Source: Variovorax paradoxus
Lineage (GTDB): Bacteria > Pseudomonadota > Gammaproteobacteria > Burkholderiales > Burkholderiaceae_C
DNA length: 64,000 nt
NCBI RefSeq assembly: GCF_018614915.1
Contig: NZ_JAGGNU010000024.1
Coordinates: 62,001 to 126,000 of the forward strand
Reading direction: 5' to 3'
Within the stretch, counting starts at the first letter, position 1; the number at the start of each line of letters is the position of its first letter. The translations under genes and the position numbers were made by a program. Shown piece after piece: positions 35,448 to 44,882 of the stretch. The notes under the pieces were generated by a model. The model made no database searches. It was given only the letters and a program-made list of their open reading frames with translations, and was not told the DNA's origin.

Positions 35448-36526
35448 ACTTCGACTTCCATTCCCTGCGCGTGCGCAGGATCGAGCCCGACACCGCCGAA
35501 GCCGTGGTCGTCTCCTTCGACGTGCCCGAAGAGCTGCGCGAGGTCTTCGGCTTCACGCAGGGCCAGTACCTCACGCTGCGCAAGGAGATCGAGGGCCAGG
35601 ACCTGCGGCGCTCCTATTCGATCTGCGCCGGCGTCGACGAAGGCGAGCTGCGCGTGGGCGTGCGCAAGGTGCAGGGCGGCGTGTTCTCCAACTGGATCAA
35701 CAGCAGTCTCCAGCCGGGCGACACGCTGCAGGTGATGGCGCCGCAGGGGCGCTTCTTCGTGCCGATCGAGCCCGGGGCGCACCACCATCACGTCGGCATC
35801 GCGGGCGGCAGCGGCATCACGCCCATCCTCTCGATCATGAAGACCGTGCTGGCGCGCGAGCCCTTCGCGCGCTTCACGCTGATCTACGGCAACCGCCTGC
35901 TCAAGTCCACGATGTTCAAGGAGGAGATCGAGGACCTGAAGAACCGCTACATGACGCGGCTGGCACTGCAGCACGTGTTCTCCGACGAGCACACCGACGT
36001 GCCGATCAACATGGGCGTGATGAACCGCGAGAAGATCGCCGAGTTCCTCCAGGGCCTGGTGCCGGCCCGAGAGATCGACCACGTCTACGTCTGCGGCCCC
36101 TTCCAGATGAACGACGAGGCCGAGGCCGCGCTGCTGGCGGCCGGCGTGCCCGAGGAGCGCATCCACATCGAGCGCTTCGGCGTCGCGCAGCCGGCCGGGC
36201 CGGTCGGCGCCGTGGTGCACGAGGCTCTGCCCGGCGACGCCGAGGAGGCGCGCATCACCATCGTGCGCGATGGCCTCTCCCGCGAGATCCCGTTCACCAA
36301 GGGCCAGCCGAGTATTCTCGACGCCGCTTCTTCGGCCGGCCTGGAGGTGCCGTTTTCCTGCACCTCGGGCGTGTGCGGCACCTGCCGCGCCAAGCTGCTG
36401 GAAGGGGAAGTGCGGATGGAGCGCAACTTCGCGCTCGACAAGAATGAGGTGGCGGGCGGCTTCATCCTGACCTGCCAGGCGCATCCCTTGACCGAGCGCG
36501 TGGTGCTGTCATTCGACGAACGCTGA
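35444..36526 (+). CDS. paaE: Phenylacetyl-CoA monooxygenase reductase PaaE
   Basis: This 360-residue reductase passes electrons from NADPH to the PaaA di-iron site. It has an FAD domain with RRSYSICAG near residue 60, an NAD(P) domain with GGSGITPILSIMKTVL near 125 and a C-terminal plant-type ferredoxin with CTSGVCGTCRAKLLEGEV and LTCQAHP, giving the four cluster cysteines. The order FNR then [2Fe-2S] is that of PaaE. It overlaps paaD by 4 bp. Confidence 0.95.
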   Translation: MNFDFHSLRVRRIEPDTAEAVVVSFDVPEELREVFGFTQGQYLTLRKEIEGQDLRRSYSICAGVDEGELRVGVRKVQGGVFSNWINSSLQPGDTLQVMAPQGRFFVPIEPGAHHHHVGIAGGSGITPILSIMKTVLAREPFARFTLIYGNRLLKSTMFKEEIEDLKNRYMTRLALQHVFSDEHTDVPINMGVMNREKIAEFLQGLVPAREIDHVYVCGPFQMNDEAEAALLAAGVPEERIHIERFGVAQPAGPVGAVVHEALPGDAEEARITIVRDGLSREIPFTKGQPSILDAASSAGLEVPFSCTSGVCGTCRAKLLEGEVRMERNFALDKNEVAGGFILTCQAHPLTERVVLSFDER

Positions 36527-36560
36527 AGCCGCCGCCATTTTTCAACCAACGGAGACTTTC

Positions 36561-37712
36561 ATGAATTCATTCACCCGCCTCGGCGTGGCGCTCCTGTGCG
36601 CCATGGCCTTTGCCGCGCAGGCCGACGTCAACGTCGGCGTCACGCTGTCGGCGACGGGCCCGGCCGCCTCGCTCGGCATCCCCGAGAAGAACACCATCGG
36701 CCTGATGCCCAAGACCATCGGCGGCCAGAAGATCAACTACATCGTGCTCGACGACGCTTCCGACACCACCGCGGCGGTGTCGAACACGCGCAAGCTGATC
36801 AGCGAGAACAAGGTCGATATCGTGCTGGGTTCGACCGTCACGCCCAATTCGCTGGCGATGATCGACGTGGTGGCCGAAGAGAAGGTGCCGATGATCTCGA
36901 TGGCCGCTTCCGCGCGCATCGTCGAGCCCGTGGACGAGAAGCGCAAGTGGGTGTTCAAGACGCCGCAGAACGACATCATGATGTCGCTCGCCATCGCCGA
37001 GCACATGGCGGCGAACGGCATCAAGACCGTCGGCTTCATCGGCTTCTCCGACGCCTACGGCGAAGGCTGGTTCCAGGAGTTCGGCAAGGCCGCGGCGCTC
37101 AAGAAGCTGCAGGTGATCGCCAACGAGCGCTACGCCCGCAGCGACACCTCGGTCACGGGCCAGACGCTGAAGCTGATCTCCGCCAAGCCCGATGCGGTGC
37201 TGATCGCCGGCTCCGGCACGCCGGCCGCGCTGCCGCAGAAGACGCTCAAGGAGCGCGGCTACGCCGGCAAGATCTACCAGACCCACGGCGTGGCGAACGC
37301 CGACTTCCTGCGTGTCGGCGGCAAGGATGTCGAAGGCACGCTGCTGCCTTCCGGCCCGATGCTGGTGGCCGCGCAGTTGCCCGACTCGCATCCGCTGAAG
37401 AAGTCGGCGCTAGCCTACGTCAACGCCTATGAGGCGGCCAATGGCAAGGGCAGCGTCTCGACCTTCGGCGGCCACGCATGGGATGCGGGCCTGCTGATGA
37501 GCGCGGCGATCCCGGCGGCGCTCAAGAAGGCGCAGCCCGGCACGCCGGCCTTCCGTGCCGCCCTGCGCGACGCACTCGAATCGGTGAAGGACGTGCCCGG
37601 CGCCCATGGCATCTTCACCATGTCGCCCACGGACCATCTGGGTCTGGACCAGCGCGCGCGCGTGATGGTCAAGATCGAGAACGGCGCCTGGAAATACCAG
37701 CCCCAGGATTAG
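36561..37712 (+). CDS. LIV-type ABC transporter binding protein, phenylacetate-linked
   Basis: This 383-residue Peripla_BP_6 protein has a signal peptide ending near FAAQADV and starts VNVGVTLSATGPAASLGIPE. The core shows EKVPMISMAAS and the usual two-lobe layout. It follows paaE by 34 bp on the same strand and leads a complete LIV-type transporter, so it probably binds phenylacetate or a related aromatic acid rather than branched-chain amino acids. That assignment rests on context. Confidence 0.88.
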   Translation: MNSFTRLGVALLCAMAFAAQADVNVGVTLSATGPAASLGIPEKNTIGLMPKTIGGQKINYIVLDDASDTTAAVSNTRKLISENKVDIVLGSTVTPNSLAMIDVVAEEKVPMISMAASARIVEPVDEKRKWVFKTPQNDIMMSLAIAEHMAANGIKTVGFIGFSDAYGEGWFQEFGKAAALKKLQVIANERYARSDTSVTGQTLKLISAKPDAVLIAGSGTPAALPQKTLKERGYAGKIYQTHGVANADFLRVGGKDVEGTLLPSGPMLVAAQLPDSHPLKKSALAYVNAYEAANGKGSVSTFGGHAWDAGLLMSAAIPAALKKAQPGTPAFRAALRDALESVKDVPGAHGIFTMSPTDHLGLDQRARVMVKIENGAWKYQPQD

Positions 37713-37713
37713 G

Positions 37714-37815
37714 CTCGCCCCCAGGTTGGCTCACTTCGTGTAGCCGCCCACCCCCTACCGGGGGCAACACCAGCGGCCCGGCGAAGCCGGTTCCGCGGTG
37801 TTCCTGGAAGGGGGC
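37714..37815 (+). repeat. Dispersed intergenic repeat, copy D, between LIV binding protein and permease genes
   Basis: Contains CCCCCAGGTTGG, CACTTCGTGTAGCCGCC, CACCCCCTACCGGGGGCAA, CACCAGCGGCCCGGCGAAGC and GGTTCCGCGGTGTTCCTGG. Copies A and D correspond block by block across their lengths. It occupies nearly all of the gap between two genes that should be co-transcribed and may adjust the ratio of binding protein to permease. Confidence 0.85.
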
Positions 37816-37877
37816 TTTCAGTCTTGGTGGAGCAACTGAGTCGATTGAAGCCTGAGCGCGCCGCGCGGAGTGGATGC

Positions 37878-38906
37878 ATGGACATGCAAATCGCCCTGAT
37901 ACTGGGGCAGGACGGTATCGTGAATGGCGCGGTCTACGGGCTGATGGCGCTGGCGCTGGTGCTGGTGTTCTCGGTCACCCGCGTCATCTTCATTCCCCAG
38001 GGCGAGTTCGTCGCCTTCAGCGCCTTGTCGATGGCCGCCATGCAGGCCGGCCGCGTGCCGGCCACGCTGTGGCTGCTGGTGACGCTGGCTGTCGCCGCGC
38101 TGGTGGTGGAGCTGTGGCGATGGAAGCGCGGCGCCGCGGTCGACTGGGCATCGACCATCGCCTGGTGCGTGGTGATGCCGCTCGTGGCCTGTGCGCTGGC
38201 GCTGCTGCTGCGGCCCGCATCGCTGCTGGGGCAGACGCTGACGGCGCTCGCGGTGATCGTGCCGCTGGGCCCGCTGCTCTACCGCCTGGCCTATCGGCCG
38301 CTGGCCGATGCCACCGTGCTCACGCTCCTGATCGTCTCGGTGGCGCTGCACGGCGTGCTGGTCGGACTGGGCCTGCTCTTCTTCGGTGCCGAAGGCTCGC
38401 GCACGCCGGCCTTCTCGGACCTGCGGCTGGACCTCGGCGGCGTGGCGCTGACCGGCCAGTCGCTGGTCGTGGTGGCGGTCACGGCCGCGCTGGTGGTGCT
38501 GATGTTTCTCTTCTTCGAACGCTCGATCGTGGGCAAGGCGCTGCGCGCCACCGCGATCAACCGAGTCGGCGCGCGGCTGATGGGCATTCCCACCGGCCTC
38601 TCGGGTGACCTGAGCTTCGCGCTCGCGGCGGCGATCGGCGCCGTCTCGGGCCTGCTGATCGCGCCGCTGACCACCGTCTACTACGACACCGGCTTCCTGA
38701 TCGGCCTCAAGGGCTTCGTGGCCGCCATCGTCGGCGGCCTGGCCAGCTATCCGCTGGCGCTGGTGGGCGCGCTGATCGTCGGCCAGCTCGAGGCCTTCTC
38801 CTCGTTCTGGGCCAGCGCCTTCAAGGAAGTGTTCGTCTTCACGCTGATCATTCCCGTGCTCTGGTGGCGCTCGCTCAGCAGCCGTCACGTGGAGGACGAG
38901 GAATGA
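37878..38906 (+). CDS. LIV-type ABC transporter permease (LivH-like)
   Basis: This 342-residue membrane protein of the BPD_transp_2 family has VNGAVYGLMALALVLVFSVT and later RATAINRVGARLMGIPTGL with AAIGAVSGLLIAPLTTVYYD, as in LivH. The ATG at 37878 is preferred over a GTG at 37824, which would add a basic leader derived partly from the repeat border. Overlaps the next gene by 4 bp. Somewhat longer than typical LivH (about 290-310) through an extended middle region. Confidence 0.88.
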   Translation: MDMQIALILGQDGIVNGAVYGLMALALVLVFSVTRVIFIPQGEFVAFSALSMAAMQAGRVPATLWLLVTLAVAALVVELWRWKRGAAVDWASTIAWCVVMPLVACALALLLRPASLLGQTLTALAVIVPLGPLLYRLAYRPLADATVLTLLIVSVALHGVLVGLGLLFFGAEGSRTPAFSDLRLDLGGVALTGQSLVVVAVTAALVVLMFLFFERSIVGKALRATAINRVGARLMGIPTGLSGDLSFALAAAIGAVSGLLIAPLTTVYYDTGFLIGLKGFVAAIVGGLASYPLALVGALIVGQLEAFSSFWASAFKEVFVFTLIIPVLWWRSLSSRHVEDEE

Positions 38907-40747
38907 CGCGCCGGCACCTGACCATCGCCTTCGTCGTCGCGCTCGCGGCGGTGTGGGGCTTCCTGCCGGATTTCTCGGTCACCGTGCTCAGCTACATCGG
39001 CCTCTACGCACTGGTCGCGGCCGGCCTCGTGATGCTGACCGGCGTGGGCGGCATGACCTCCTTCGGCCAGGCCGCCTTCGTCGGCACCGGCGCCTATGCG
39101 ACCGCCTGGGTCTGCACCTCGCCGATGGTCGCCGCCGCGCTCGGCAGCTTCGCAAGCCCGGCGCTGCTGCCGTGGCTCGGGCTCCTGTTCGGCATCGCCG
39201 TGACCTTCGTCGTGGCCTGGGGACTCGGCGCCATCACGCTGCGGCTCTCGGGCCACTACCTGCCGCTGTGCACCATCGCCTGGGGCCTGAGCTTCTATTT
39301 CCTGTTCGGCAACCTGGAGTTCCTGGGTGGCCACACCGGCGTGGCCGGCGTGCCTGCGATCGTCGTGGCGGGCGTCTCCTTCGCGTCGCCGCGCTCGCTG
39401 GGCCTGGTGATCTGGGGCGTGCTGCTGCTCGCGCTGTGGGCGCTGCACAACCTGCTCGATTCGCGCGAGGGCCGTGCCATCCGCGCATTGAAGGGCGGCC
39501 GCGTGATGGCCGAATCGATGGGCGTGGACACCGCGCGCTACCGCATCAAGGTCTTCGTGCTGGCGGCACTGCTGGCGGCGCTGTCGGGCTGGCTCTATGC
39601 GCACATGCAGCGCTTCATCAACCCGACGCCCTTCAATCTCAACATCGGCATCGAGTACCTCTTCATGGCGGTGGTCGGCGGCGCCGGCCATTTGTGGGGC
39701 GCGGTGCTCGGCGCCGCGCTGATCACGCTGCTCAAGGAGCAGCTGCAGGACATCCTGCCGCGCCTCTTGGGCTCCAGCGGCAACTTCGAGGTGATCGTGT
39801 TCGGCCTCTTGATGCTGGTGGTGCTGCAGCGCTTCGCCGACGGCCTGTGGCCGACCGTGGCGCGCCTCGGCGGCCGCTTGCTGCGGCCCGTGACGCCGCG
39901 CACGCCGCGCAAGACCCTGGCGCTGCCGGAGGCCACCCTGCCGCCGCGCGGGCAGATCGTGCTGCAGGCCGAGGCCGTGACCAAGCGCTTCGGCGGCCTG
40001 GTCGCCAACGATGCGGTCGACATGGACGTAAAGGTGGGCGAGATCCATGCGCTGATCGGCCCCAACGGCGCCGGCAAGAGCACCTTCTTCAACATGATCT
40101 CCGGCGTGGACGACCCCACTTCGGGCGAGGTGCGGCTGATGGACCGGCAGATGGCCGGCCAGCCCTCCCGCGCCTTCGCCGCGCTGGGCCTGGGCCGGAC
40201 CTTCCAGCACGTGCGCCTGCTGGGCCAGCGCCGCGTGATCGAGAACGTTGCGCTCGGCGCGCACCGCCGCGGACGGCGCGGCTGGATCGCATCGATGCTG
40301 CGGCTGGACCGCGCCGAAGAGGCCGCCTTGCTCGCGCAGGCGCGGCAGCAGATCGAACGTTGCGGGCTCGGCGAGTTCGCCGAGGTGCCGGCGGGCTCGC
40401 TGGCGCTGGGGCAGCAGCGCGTGATCGAGATCGCGCGCGCCCTGGCGGGCCACCCCGCGGTGCTGCTGCTCGACGAGCCGGCAGCCGGCCTGCGCCACCT
40501 GGAAAAACGCGCGCTGGCCACCTTGCTCGACCAGCTGCGCGCCGAGGGGCTGGGCATCCTGGTGGTCGAGCACGACATGGAGTTCGTCATGAACCTGGCC
40601 GACCGCGTGACGGTGCTGGAGTTCGGCGCCGTGATCGCGCGCGGAACGCCGCTCGAGGTGCAGGCGAATCCGAAGGTGCTCGATGCCTACCTGGGCGGCG
40701 TCGACGAAGCGGCGGAAGCAGGCCGTCCGATGGAGCAGGTCGCATGA
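38903..40747 (+). CDS. Fused LIV-type permease-ATPase (LivM-LivG)
   Basis: This 614-residue fusion has residues 1-330 as a LivM-type permease (VGGMTSFGQAAFVGTGAYAT near 50, RFINPTPFNLNIGIEYLFMA near 235). Residues 351-610 are a LivG-type ATPase with Walker A GPNGAGKST near 386, signature region SLALGQQRVIEIARAL, Walker B LLLDEPAAGLR and switch VVEHDMEFVMNLADRV. No stop or frame change occurs between the halves. Such fusions are known in proteobacteria and fix the permease:ATPase ratio. Overlaps livH-like and livF-like genes by 4 bp each. Confidence 0.92.
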   Translation: MTRRHLTIAFVVALAAVWGFLPDFSVTVLSYIGLYALVAAGLVMLTGVGGMTSFGQAAFVGTGAYATAWVCTSPMVAAALGSFASPALLPWLGLLFGIAVTFVVAWGLGAITLRLSGHYLPLCTIAWGLSFYFLFGNLEFLGGHTGVAGVPAIVVAGVSFASPRSLGLVIWGVLLLALWALHNLLDSREGRAIRALKGGRVMAESMGVDTARYRIKVFVLAALLAALSGWLYAHMQRFINPTPFNLNIGIEYLFMAVVGGAGHLWGAVLGAALITLLKEQLQDILPRLLGSSGNFEVIVFGLLMLVVLQRFADGLWPTVARLGGRLLRPVTPRTPRKTLALPEATLPPRGQIVLQAEAVTKRFGGLVANDAVDMDVKVGEIHALIGPNGAGKSTFFNMISGVDDPTSGEVRLMDRQMAGQPSRAFAALGLGRTFQHVRLLGQRRVIENVALGAHRRGRRGWIASMLRLDRAEEAALLAQARQQIERCGLGEFAEVPAGSLALGQQRVIEIARALAGHPAVLLLDEPAAGLRHLEKRALATLLDQLRAEGLGILVVEHDMEFVMNLADRVTVLEFGAVIARGTPLEVQANPKVLDAYLGGVDEAAEAGRPMEQVA

Positions 40748-41505
40748 GCCATCCCTTGCTGCAACTCGAAGACTTCTGCGTCTCCTACGGCGCGGTGGAG
40801 GCGGTGCACCACATCGAGCTGCGCGTCGACGCCGGCGAGATCGTCACCGTGATCGGCCCCAACGGTGCCGGCAAGACCACGCTGCTGTGTGCCGCGATGG
40901 GCTTGCTGCCCTCGCGCGGCCGGATGCTGCTCGACGGCAATCGCATGGCGCGCATCAGCGTCGAGGCCATGGTGGCGCGCGGCGTGGCGCTGGTGCCGGA
41001 GAAGCGCGAACTCTTCGGCGAGATGTCGGTCGAGGACAACCTGCTCCTGGGCGGCTTCTCGCGCTGGTGGCGCGGCGAGCGCGACCAGCGCCCGCGCATG
41101 AAGGAGGTCTTCGGCATCTTCCCCCGCCTCGAGGAACGCCGGGCGCAGCTCGCGTCGACGCTCTCGGGCGGCGAACGGCAGATGCTCGCGATCGGCCGCG
41201 CGCTGATGGCGCGGCCGCGCCTGCTGATGCTCGACGAGCCCTCGCTCGGCCTCGCGCCGCGCATCGTGCGCGAGGTGCTGCAGGTGGTGTCCTCGCTGCG
41301 CCAGCATGGCGTGTCGGTGCTGCTGGTGGAGCAGAACGCACGCGCCGCGCTGCAGGTGGCGGACCGCGCCTACGTGCTGGAGATGGGCGCGGTCGCGCTG
41401 CAGGGGCCGGCCAACGAGCTGCTGCACGACCGCCGCATCATCGACACCTACCTGGGGCTGGGCGCGCGCGCCGGCGAAGAGACAGCGCGAGGGGTGCGCA
41501 GCTGA
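40744..41505 (+). CDS. LIV-type ABC transporter ATPase (LivF-like)
   Basis: This 253-residue ATPase has Walker A GPNGAGKTTLL near residue 39, ALVPEKRELFGEMSVEDNLL (LivF-type), signature [16 protein letters not shown], Walker B LLMLDEPSLGLAP and VLLVEQNARAALQVADR. Pairs with the ATPase half of the upstream fusion. Last gene of the paa-transporter run; the next gene starts 19 bp later but is functionally unrelated. Confidence 0.92.
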   Translation: MSHPLLQLEDFCVSYGAVEAVHHIELRVDAGEIVTVIGPNGAGKTTLLCAAMGLLPSRGRMLLDGNRMARISVEAMVARGVALVPEKRELFGEMSVEDNLLLGGFSRWWRGERDQRPRMKEVFGIFPRLEERRAQLASTLSGGERQMLAIGRALMARPRLLMLDEPSLGLAPRIVREVLQVVSSLRQHGVSVLLVEQNARAALQVADRAYVLEMGAVALQGPANELLHDRRIIDTYLGLGARAGEETARGVRS

Positions 41506-41524
41506 CGACCTGACGCACCCGACA

Positions 41525-42844
41525 ATGAGCTGCATGCACCGATCGAACCCGCCGTCCTTTCGTCCCGTCGCGCACGTCGCGACCGTCATCCTCGCGCTGG
41601 CCGTCGCCGTGGTGGCAGGCTGCGCTTCTCCACCGCCGGCATCGCCGGCCGGTTCCGGCGTTGCCGCGCTTTCCGGGCCGGCGCCCGCTCAGGCGGCACC
41701 CGTCGACGCGAACCAGGCGCTCCTCGAGCAGTTCGCCCGCTGGGTCGAAGATTTCCGCACGGAGATGCGTGCGCGCGGAATCGGCGAGGCGACGCTGCGC
41801 GATGCTTTCGACGACGTGCACTACCTGCCGCAGGTCATCGAACTGGATCGTGCTCAGCCCGAATTCCTGCGCCCGGTCTGGGACTACCTGGACAGCGCCG
41901 TCTCGGTCCAGCGCATCGCCACGGGCCAGGACAAACTCTTGCAGGTCCGCGCCGCAGCCGACGCCGCCGCAGCCCGCTACGGCGTGCCGCCCGCCATCAT
42001 CGTCGCGATCTGGGGCATCGAGAGCAACTACGGCAGCAACTACGGCAGCATTCCGACCATCGACGCGCTGGCGACGCTGGGCTTCGAGGGGCGGCGCCGG
42101 GACTGGGCACGCGGCGAGCTCCTGGCTGCACTGAAGATCATCGGCAACGGCGACATCGACCGTGGGCACATGGTCGGCTCGTGGGCCGGCGCGATGGGCC
42201 AGACCCAGTTCCTGCCGTCGAACTTCCTGGCCTACGCGGTGGATGCCGACGGCGACGGCCGGCGCAACATCTGGGGCAGCATGGCCGACGTCACGGCCTC
42301 CACCGCGAACTACCTGGCGCGCTCGGGCTGGCAGTCCGGCCTGCCCTGGGGCGTCGAGGTGCAGCTGCCTGCCGGCTTCGACCACGGCCGCGCCGACGCC
42401 GCCCTGCGCCAGCCGAGCAGCCAGTGGGCCGCCGAAGGGGTACGCAGCATGAACGGGCAGGCCCTGCCGGCGTTCACCGACGGCGCGATCCTGTTGCCTG
42501 CAGGCGCGCGCGGGCCGGCCTTTCTGGTTGGCCCCAATTTCCGTGCCGTCCTGCGCTACAACAATTCGGACAGCTACGCGCTCGCCGTGAGCCTGCTCGC
42601 CCAGCGCCTGGATGGCGGCCCAGGCGTTCAAGCGCCCTGGCCGCGCGACCTGTCGACGCTCACACGAAGCCAGACACGCGAGATGCAGAGTGCCTTGAAT
42701 CAGCGCGGCCTTGACAGCGGCGAGCCCGACGGAACGATGGGCCCGGCCACCCGTGCCGCGCTGCGCCGCTATCAGCGCAGCCTCGGCCTGCCCGCGGACG
42801 GCTATCCGACCCTTGACCTGCTGCAGCGATTGCAGGCGCCTTGA
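41525..42844 (+). CDS. Lytic murein transglycosylase (MltB/SLT_2 family) with peptidoglycan-binding domain
   Basis: This 439-residue lipoprotein has a signal peptide with lipobox VAGC near residue 33. An SLT_2 catalytic domain spans about 65-365, with catalytic Glu in IWGIESNYGSNYGSIPTIDA and GAMGQTQFLPSNFLAYAVDA. A C-terminal PG_binding_1 domain covers about 375-439 (EMQSALNQRGLDSGEPDGTM). It cleaves peptidoglycan glycan chains to 1,6-anhydromuropeptides at the outer membrane. ATGs at 41525 and 41534 are both possible. Convergent with the ModE-like gene. Confidence 0.93.
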   Translation: MSCMHRSNPPSFRPVAHVATVILALAVAVVAGCASPPPASPAGSGVAALSGPAPAQAAPVDANQALLEQFARWVEDFRTEMRARGIGEATLRDAFDDVHYLPQVIELDRAQPEFLRPVWDYLDSAVSVQRIATGQDKLLQVRAAADAAAARYGVPPAIIVAIWGIESNYGSNYGSIPTIDALATLGFEGRRRDWARGELLAALKIIGNGDIDRGHMVGSWAGAMGQTQFLPSNFLAYAVDADGDGRRNIWGSMADVTASTANYLARSGWQSGLPWGVEVQLPAGFDHGRADAALRQPSSQWAAEGVRSMNGQALPAFTDGAILLPAGARGPAFLVGPNFRAVLRYNNSDSYALAVSLLAQRLDGGPGVQAPWPRDLSTLTRSQTREMQSALNQRGLDSGEPDGTMGPATRAALRRYQRSLGLPADGYPTLDLLQRLQAP

Positions 42845-42909
42845 TCCGGCTGGAACGGGCGCGATACCCGCATCGGCAGCTTGCGCAGCCGTAGACAGGG
42901 CCTCGCGGG

Positions 42910-44007
42910 CTACCGCTTCGGCCGCTTGAAACTCCACCACGGCAGCAACGCGCTCAGCGACTGCACTTCGCCGCTGCCCGCGCTCTCGTAGCCCGCGAGC
43001 GTGCCGAGGCGGTGCTGCCATGCGGCGCCGCGCAGCAGCACCAGCAGCGCCTGGATCGCGGGCTGGTCGAGCGCCGACTTGAGGCAGGCCAGGTGATAGC
43101 GCTCGTGCACCAGCGGCACGAAGCCCAGTCCCGCGCTGCGGGCGATCGATTCGATGCCGAGTCCGGCATCTGCCCGGCCGGCGGCGACCGCATGCGCAAC
43201 GGCCATGTGCGAAGGCTCCTCGTGCGCGTAGCCGTCGAGGGCGTCCGCGTCCAGGCCTTCCTGCGCCAGCAACTCGTCGAGCAGCACGCGCGTTCCGGTG
43301 CCGAGCGTCCGGTTCACGTAGCGTGCGCGCCGGCTCGCGACGTCGGCCAGGCCGCGCAGGCCCAGGGGATTGCCGGGCGCGACGACGAGGCCCTGCGTGC
43401 GCCGGGCGAAGCCGATGATCTTGTGCAGCCCCGGCTTGAGCAGCGGCTTGTAGGTGCGCTGCGCCAGCGAGCCCGCCGGCGGCCGCTCGAGGGTGTGAAA
43501 GCCCGCCATCACGCAGCGGCCCTGGTTGAGCGCGCTGATCGCGTCCACGCTGCCGGTGAAGCGGATGTCCAGCTGCAGCCGCGCGCTCTCGGCCGCATGC
43601 GCGCGCAGCAGCACCAGCGCGTCGTCGTGGCTCGCATGCAGGCTCAGCACGTGAATGCTGTCGTCGAAGGCGAGGGCGAAGGCGCGTTCGAGATCGGCAT
43701 GCAGCGCTTCGATCTGCGGTGCGAGGCGGGCCTGCGCCTGGCGCTCGGCCCATAGCAGCTTGTCGCCGAATTCGGAAAGCTGCGCCGAGCGACCCTGCGC
43801 GCCGGTCACGAGCGGATGGCCCAGCGTCTGCTCCCAGCGCTTGAGTTCGCCCCACACGTGGCGGTACGACAAGCCCAGCACCCGTGCCGCGGCCGAGATG
43901 GAGCCGTGCTCGCGTACCGCGTGCAGCAGCTCCATGAGTGGATTGCGGATCAGCCTGCGGCCGCTGCGGTGCGGCGCGATGACATAGGAGAGTTCGATCT
44001 GTTGCAC
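42910..44007 (-). CDS. ModE-like regulator with PBP-type sensor domain, tungstate-linked
   Basis: This 365-residue protein from a GTG has a ModE/LysR-type winged helix at about residues 18-85 (ISAAARVLGLSYRHVWGELK) joined to a periplasmic-binding-protein-like domain (about 120-345; FTGSVDAISALNQGRCVMAG, NRTLGTGTRVLLDELLAQEG). It has no Mop domains, unlike ModE. This HTH-PBP type is found beside tungstate and molybdate transporters. It is divergent from tupBCA with a strong palindrome in the gap, so it probably regulates uptake in response to oxyanion. Confidence 0.85.
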   Translation of the reverse strand: MQQIELSYVIAPHRSGRRLIRNPLMELLHAVREHGSISAAARVLGLSYRHVWGELKRWEQTLGHPLVTGAQGRSAQLSEFGDKLLWAERQAQARLAPQIEALHADLERAFALAFDDSIHVLSLHASHDDALVLLRAHAAESARLQLDIRFTGSVDAISALNQGRCVMAGFHTLERPPAGSLAQRTYKPLLKPGLHKIIGFARRTQGLVVAPGNPLGLRGLADVASRRARYVNRTLGTGTRVLLDELLAQEGLDADALDGYAHEEPSHMAVAHAVAAGRADAGLGIESIARSAGLGFVPLVHERYHLACLKSALDQPAIQALLVLLRGAAWQHRLGTLAGYESAGSGEVQSLSALLPWWSFKRPKR

Positions 44008-44060
44008 GAGAAAAGAGGGAGGCGCAATGCCGCGAAGGATTATGCAGAGGCCGGCCCTGA

Positions 44061-44082
44061 CTTATGCACGCGATTGCATAAG
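44061..44082. promoter_or_regulatory. Operator for the ModE-like regulator
   Basis: Perfect 8-bp arms CTTATGCA and TGCATAAG flank CGCGAT, midway between the divergent regulator and tupB genes. A further TTATGCA occurs just to the left at 44039-44045. The symmetry and position make it the likely autoregulatory and tup control site. Confidence 0.7.
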
Positions 44083-44132
44083 CCGGCCGCCGGCGCTTGC
44101 CCATACTGCCCGCCTTCCCAATCCACCATTGC

Positions 44133-44882
44133 ATGAACACCTTCAGCGAAAGCGCCATCGCCGCCTGGCATCTCGTGCTCTCGGGCGACCCGGTGCTGCT
44201 CGCCATCGTCGGGCGCTCGCTGGCCGTCAGCGCCACCGCCTGCGCGCTCGCCTGCGGCGTCGGCCTGCTCTTGGGCGCCTGGCTCGCGGTGGCCCGCTTC
44301 GCCGGCCGCGGCCTGCTGCTCACGCTGCTCAACACGCTGCTGGCGCTGCCTTCGGTGGTGGTCGGTCTGGTGATCTACCTGCTGCTCTCGCGCTCGGGGC
44401 CGCTGGGCTTCCTGGGCTGGCTGTTCTCCTTCAAGGCCATGGTGCTGGCGCAGACGCTGCTGGTGCTGCCGGTGGTCACGGCCCTCACGCGGCAGGCCAT
44501 CGAGGATGCCGACCACGCGCATGGCGAGCAGCTGCGCTCGCTCGGCGCCGGCAGGCTGGTGCGCGCGCTGCTCTTGGTGTGGGACGAGCGCTATGCGTTG
44601 ATCACGGTACTGATCGCCGCCTTCGGCCGTGCCGTGTCCGAGGTCGGCGCGGTGATGATCGTCGGCGGCAACATCGACGGCTTCACGCGCGTGATGACCA
44701 CCGCCATCGCGCTCGAAACCAGCAAGGGCGACCTGCCGCTCGCGCTGGCGCTCGGGCTGGTGCTGCTGGGCGTGGTGCTGCTGCTCAACCTCGCGATCAC
44801 GGCCGTGCGCGGCTGGCGCGAGCGCGTCGATGGCGGCGTGGCCGATGCAGCGGCGGCGCGGCGGGTGGAGGTGCTGTCGTGA
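44133..44882 (+). CDS. tupB: Tungstate-type ABC transporter permease TupB
   Basis: This 249-residue membrane protein of the BPD_transp_1 family has LLNTLLALPSVVVGLVIYLL, AQTLLVLPVVTALTRQAIED and the TupB-like GRAVSEVGAVMIVGGNIDGF. It is the single permease of the TupABC importer. Permease, ATPase and binding protein are consecutive with 4-bp overlaps. Separate from the molybdate-type modABC at 57399-59908. Confidence 0.88.
   Translation: MNTFSESAIAAWHLVLSGDPVLLAIVGRSLAVSATACALACGVGLLLGAWLAVARFAGRGLLLTLLNTLLALPSVVVGLVIYLLLSRSGPLGFLGWLFSFKAMVLAQTLLVLPVVTALTRQAIEDADHAHGEQLRSLGAGRLVRALLLVWDERYALITVLIAAFGRAVSEVGAVMIVGGNIDGFTRVMTTAIALETSKGDLPLALALGLVLLGVVLLLNLAITAVRGWRERVDGGVADAAAARRVEVLS

Noticed and set aside
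37824-37877. Longer GTG start for the LivH-like permease
   Set aside because: The extra 18 residues are basic, not conserved in LivH as I know it, and lie at the border of the repeat; the ATG at 37878 fits the family N-terminus.
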